DNA from: an uncultured delta proteobacterium
GTDB taxonomy: Bacteria > Myxococcota_A > Polyangia > Haliangiales > Haliangiaceae
Assembly (NCBI GenBank): GCA_900696455.1
Contig: CAADGB010000502.1
Span: 1-38,069 of the forward strand
DNA: 38,069 nt
Reading direction: 5' to 3'
Numbering within the stretch: the first letter of the stretch is position 1; each line of letters starts with the position of its first letter. Both the position numbers and the translations under genes were made by a program. The notes under the pieces were generated by a model, which was given only the letters and a program-made list of their open reading frames with translations, ran no database searches and had not been told where the DNA came from. Shown one piece after another: positions 37,953-38,069 of this stretch.

Positions 37953-38069
37953 GTGGTCGCGCCGCCCCGCCGGCCCGCGCTCGCCCCCGCCGGGCCCGGC
38001 CCGGGCGCGGTGGTCGCCGCCTGCGTCGCCCTCGGGGCCGCGGCTTGCTCCGGCCCACGGCCGGCGCCG
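37953..38069 (+). CDS. Partial lipoprotein gene running off the window
   Basis: From GTG, two bases after the nadA stop, 39 codons stay open to the window end. They encode a Pro/Arg start, a short hydrophobic segment (AVVAACVALGAAAC) and SGPRPAP, which is a lipoprotein signal with lipobox GAAAC. Nothing of the mature protein is visible, so no function can be given. Confidence 0.4.
   Translation, partial: MVAPPRRPALAPAGPGPGAVVAACVALGAAACSGPRPAP

Overview
The window is very GC-rich, compact and densely coding on both strands. I infer a Myxococcota bacterium, probably of the Haliangiales/Kofleriaceae type. The evidence is a MYXO-CTERM-like sorting tail, an FHA-sigma54 activator, a MopE-like repeat lipoprotein, many small lipoproteins, a PEGA-domain signalling fusion and an eCIS-type DUF4157 protein. 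No rRNA, tRNA, IS element or CRISPR array was seen.

Layout. 1-6.3 kb: lipoprotein alpha/beta hydrolase, lysozyme-like lipoprotein (-), a TetR/hydrolase pair (-) with a perfect operator, and an ATPase-TM-PEGA signalling protein. 6.3-13.9 kb: a DUF2007 membrane protein (-) divergent from a + run of NAGPA-type phosphodiester glycosidase, FHA-sigma54 activator, lipoprotein, glpD and rsgA. 13.9-17.7 kb: a translationally coupled FIST sensor and hybrid histidine kinase, bracketed by an exact 28-bp repeat of the rsgA 3' end. 17.7-21.1 kb: ligA and a methyltransferase (-). 21.2-25.4 kb: a candidate zinc-uptake operon (His-rich small protein, outer-membrane barrel, ZnuA-like binding protein, two lipoproteins). 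25.5-31.4 kb: a membrane protein, two lipoproteins and a divergent DUF4157 effector/AAA+ ATPase pair typical of extracellular contractile injection systems (eCIS), without the rest of such a system. 31.6-33.4 kb: the ATPase and permease of the zinc-type ABC transporter. 33.4-38 kb: thiC with a TPP riboswitch, the MopE-like lipoprotein, nadA and the start of another lipoprotein.

Two patterns cut across the genes. First, many genes without a good Shine-Dalgarno have a TAnnnT-like -10 hexamer 6-8 nt before the start codon, several with a TTGACA-like hexamer exactly 17 bp further upstream. This predicts widespread leaderless transcription; genes inside operons instead use Shine-Dalgarno sites or GTGA overlaps. 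Second, the metal-uptake genes lie in two blocks separated by the eCIS-like module. A His-Asp tandem repeat on the ATPase, a near-palindrome at the operon start and a shared acidic motif may link the blocks functionally.

All calls come from reading the sequence; no database search was run.
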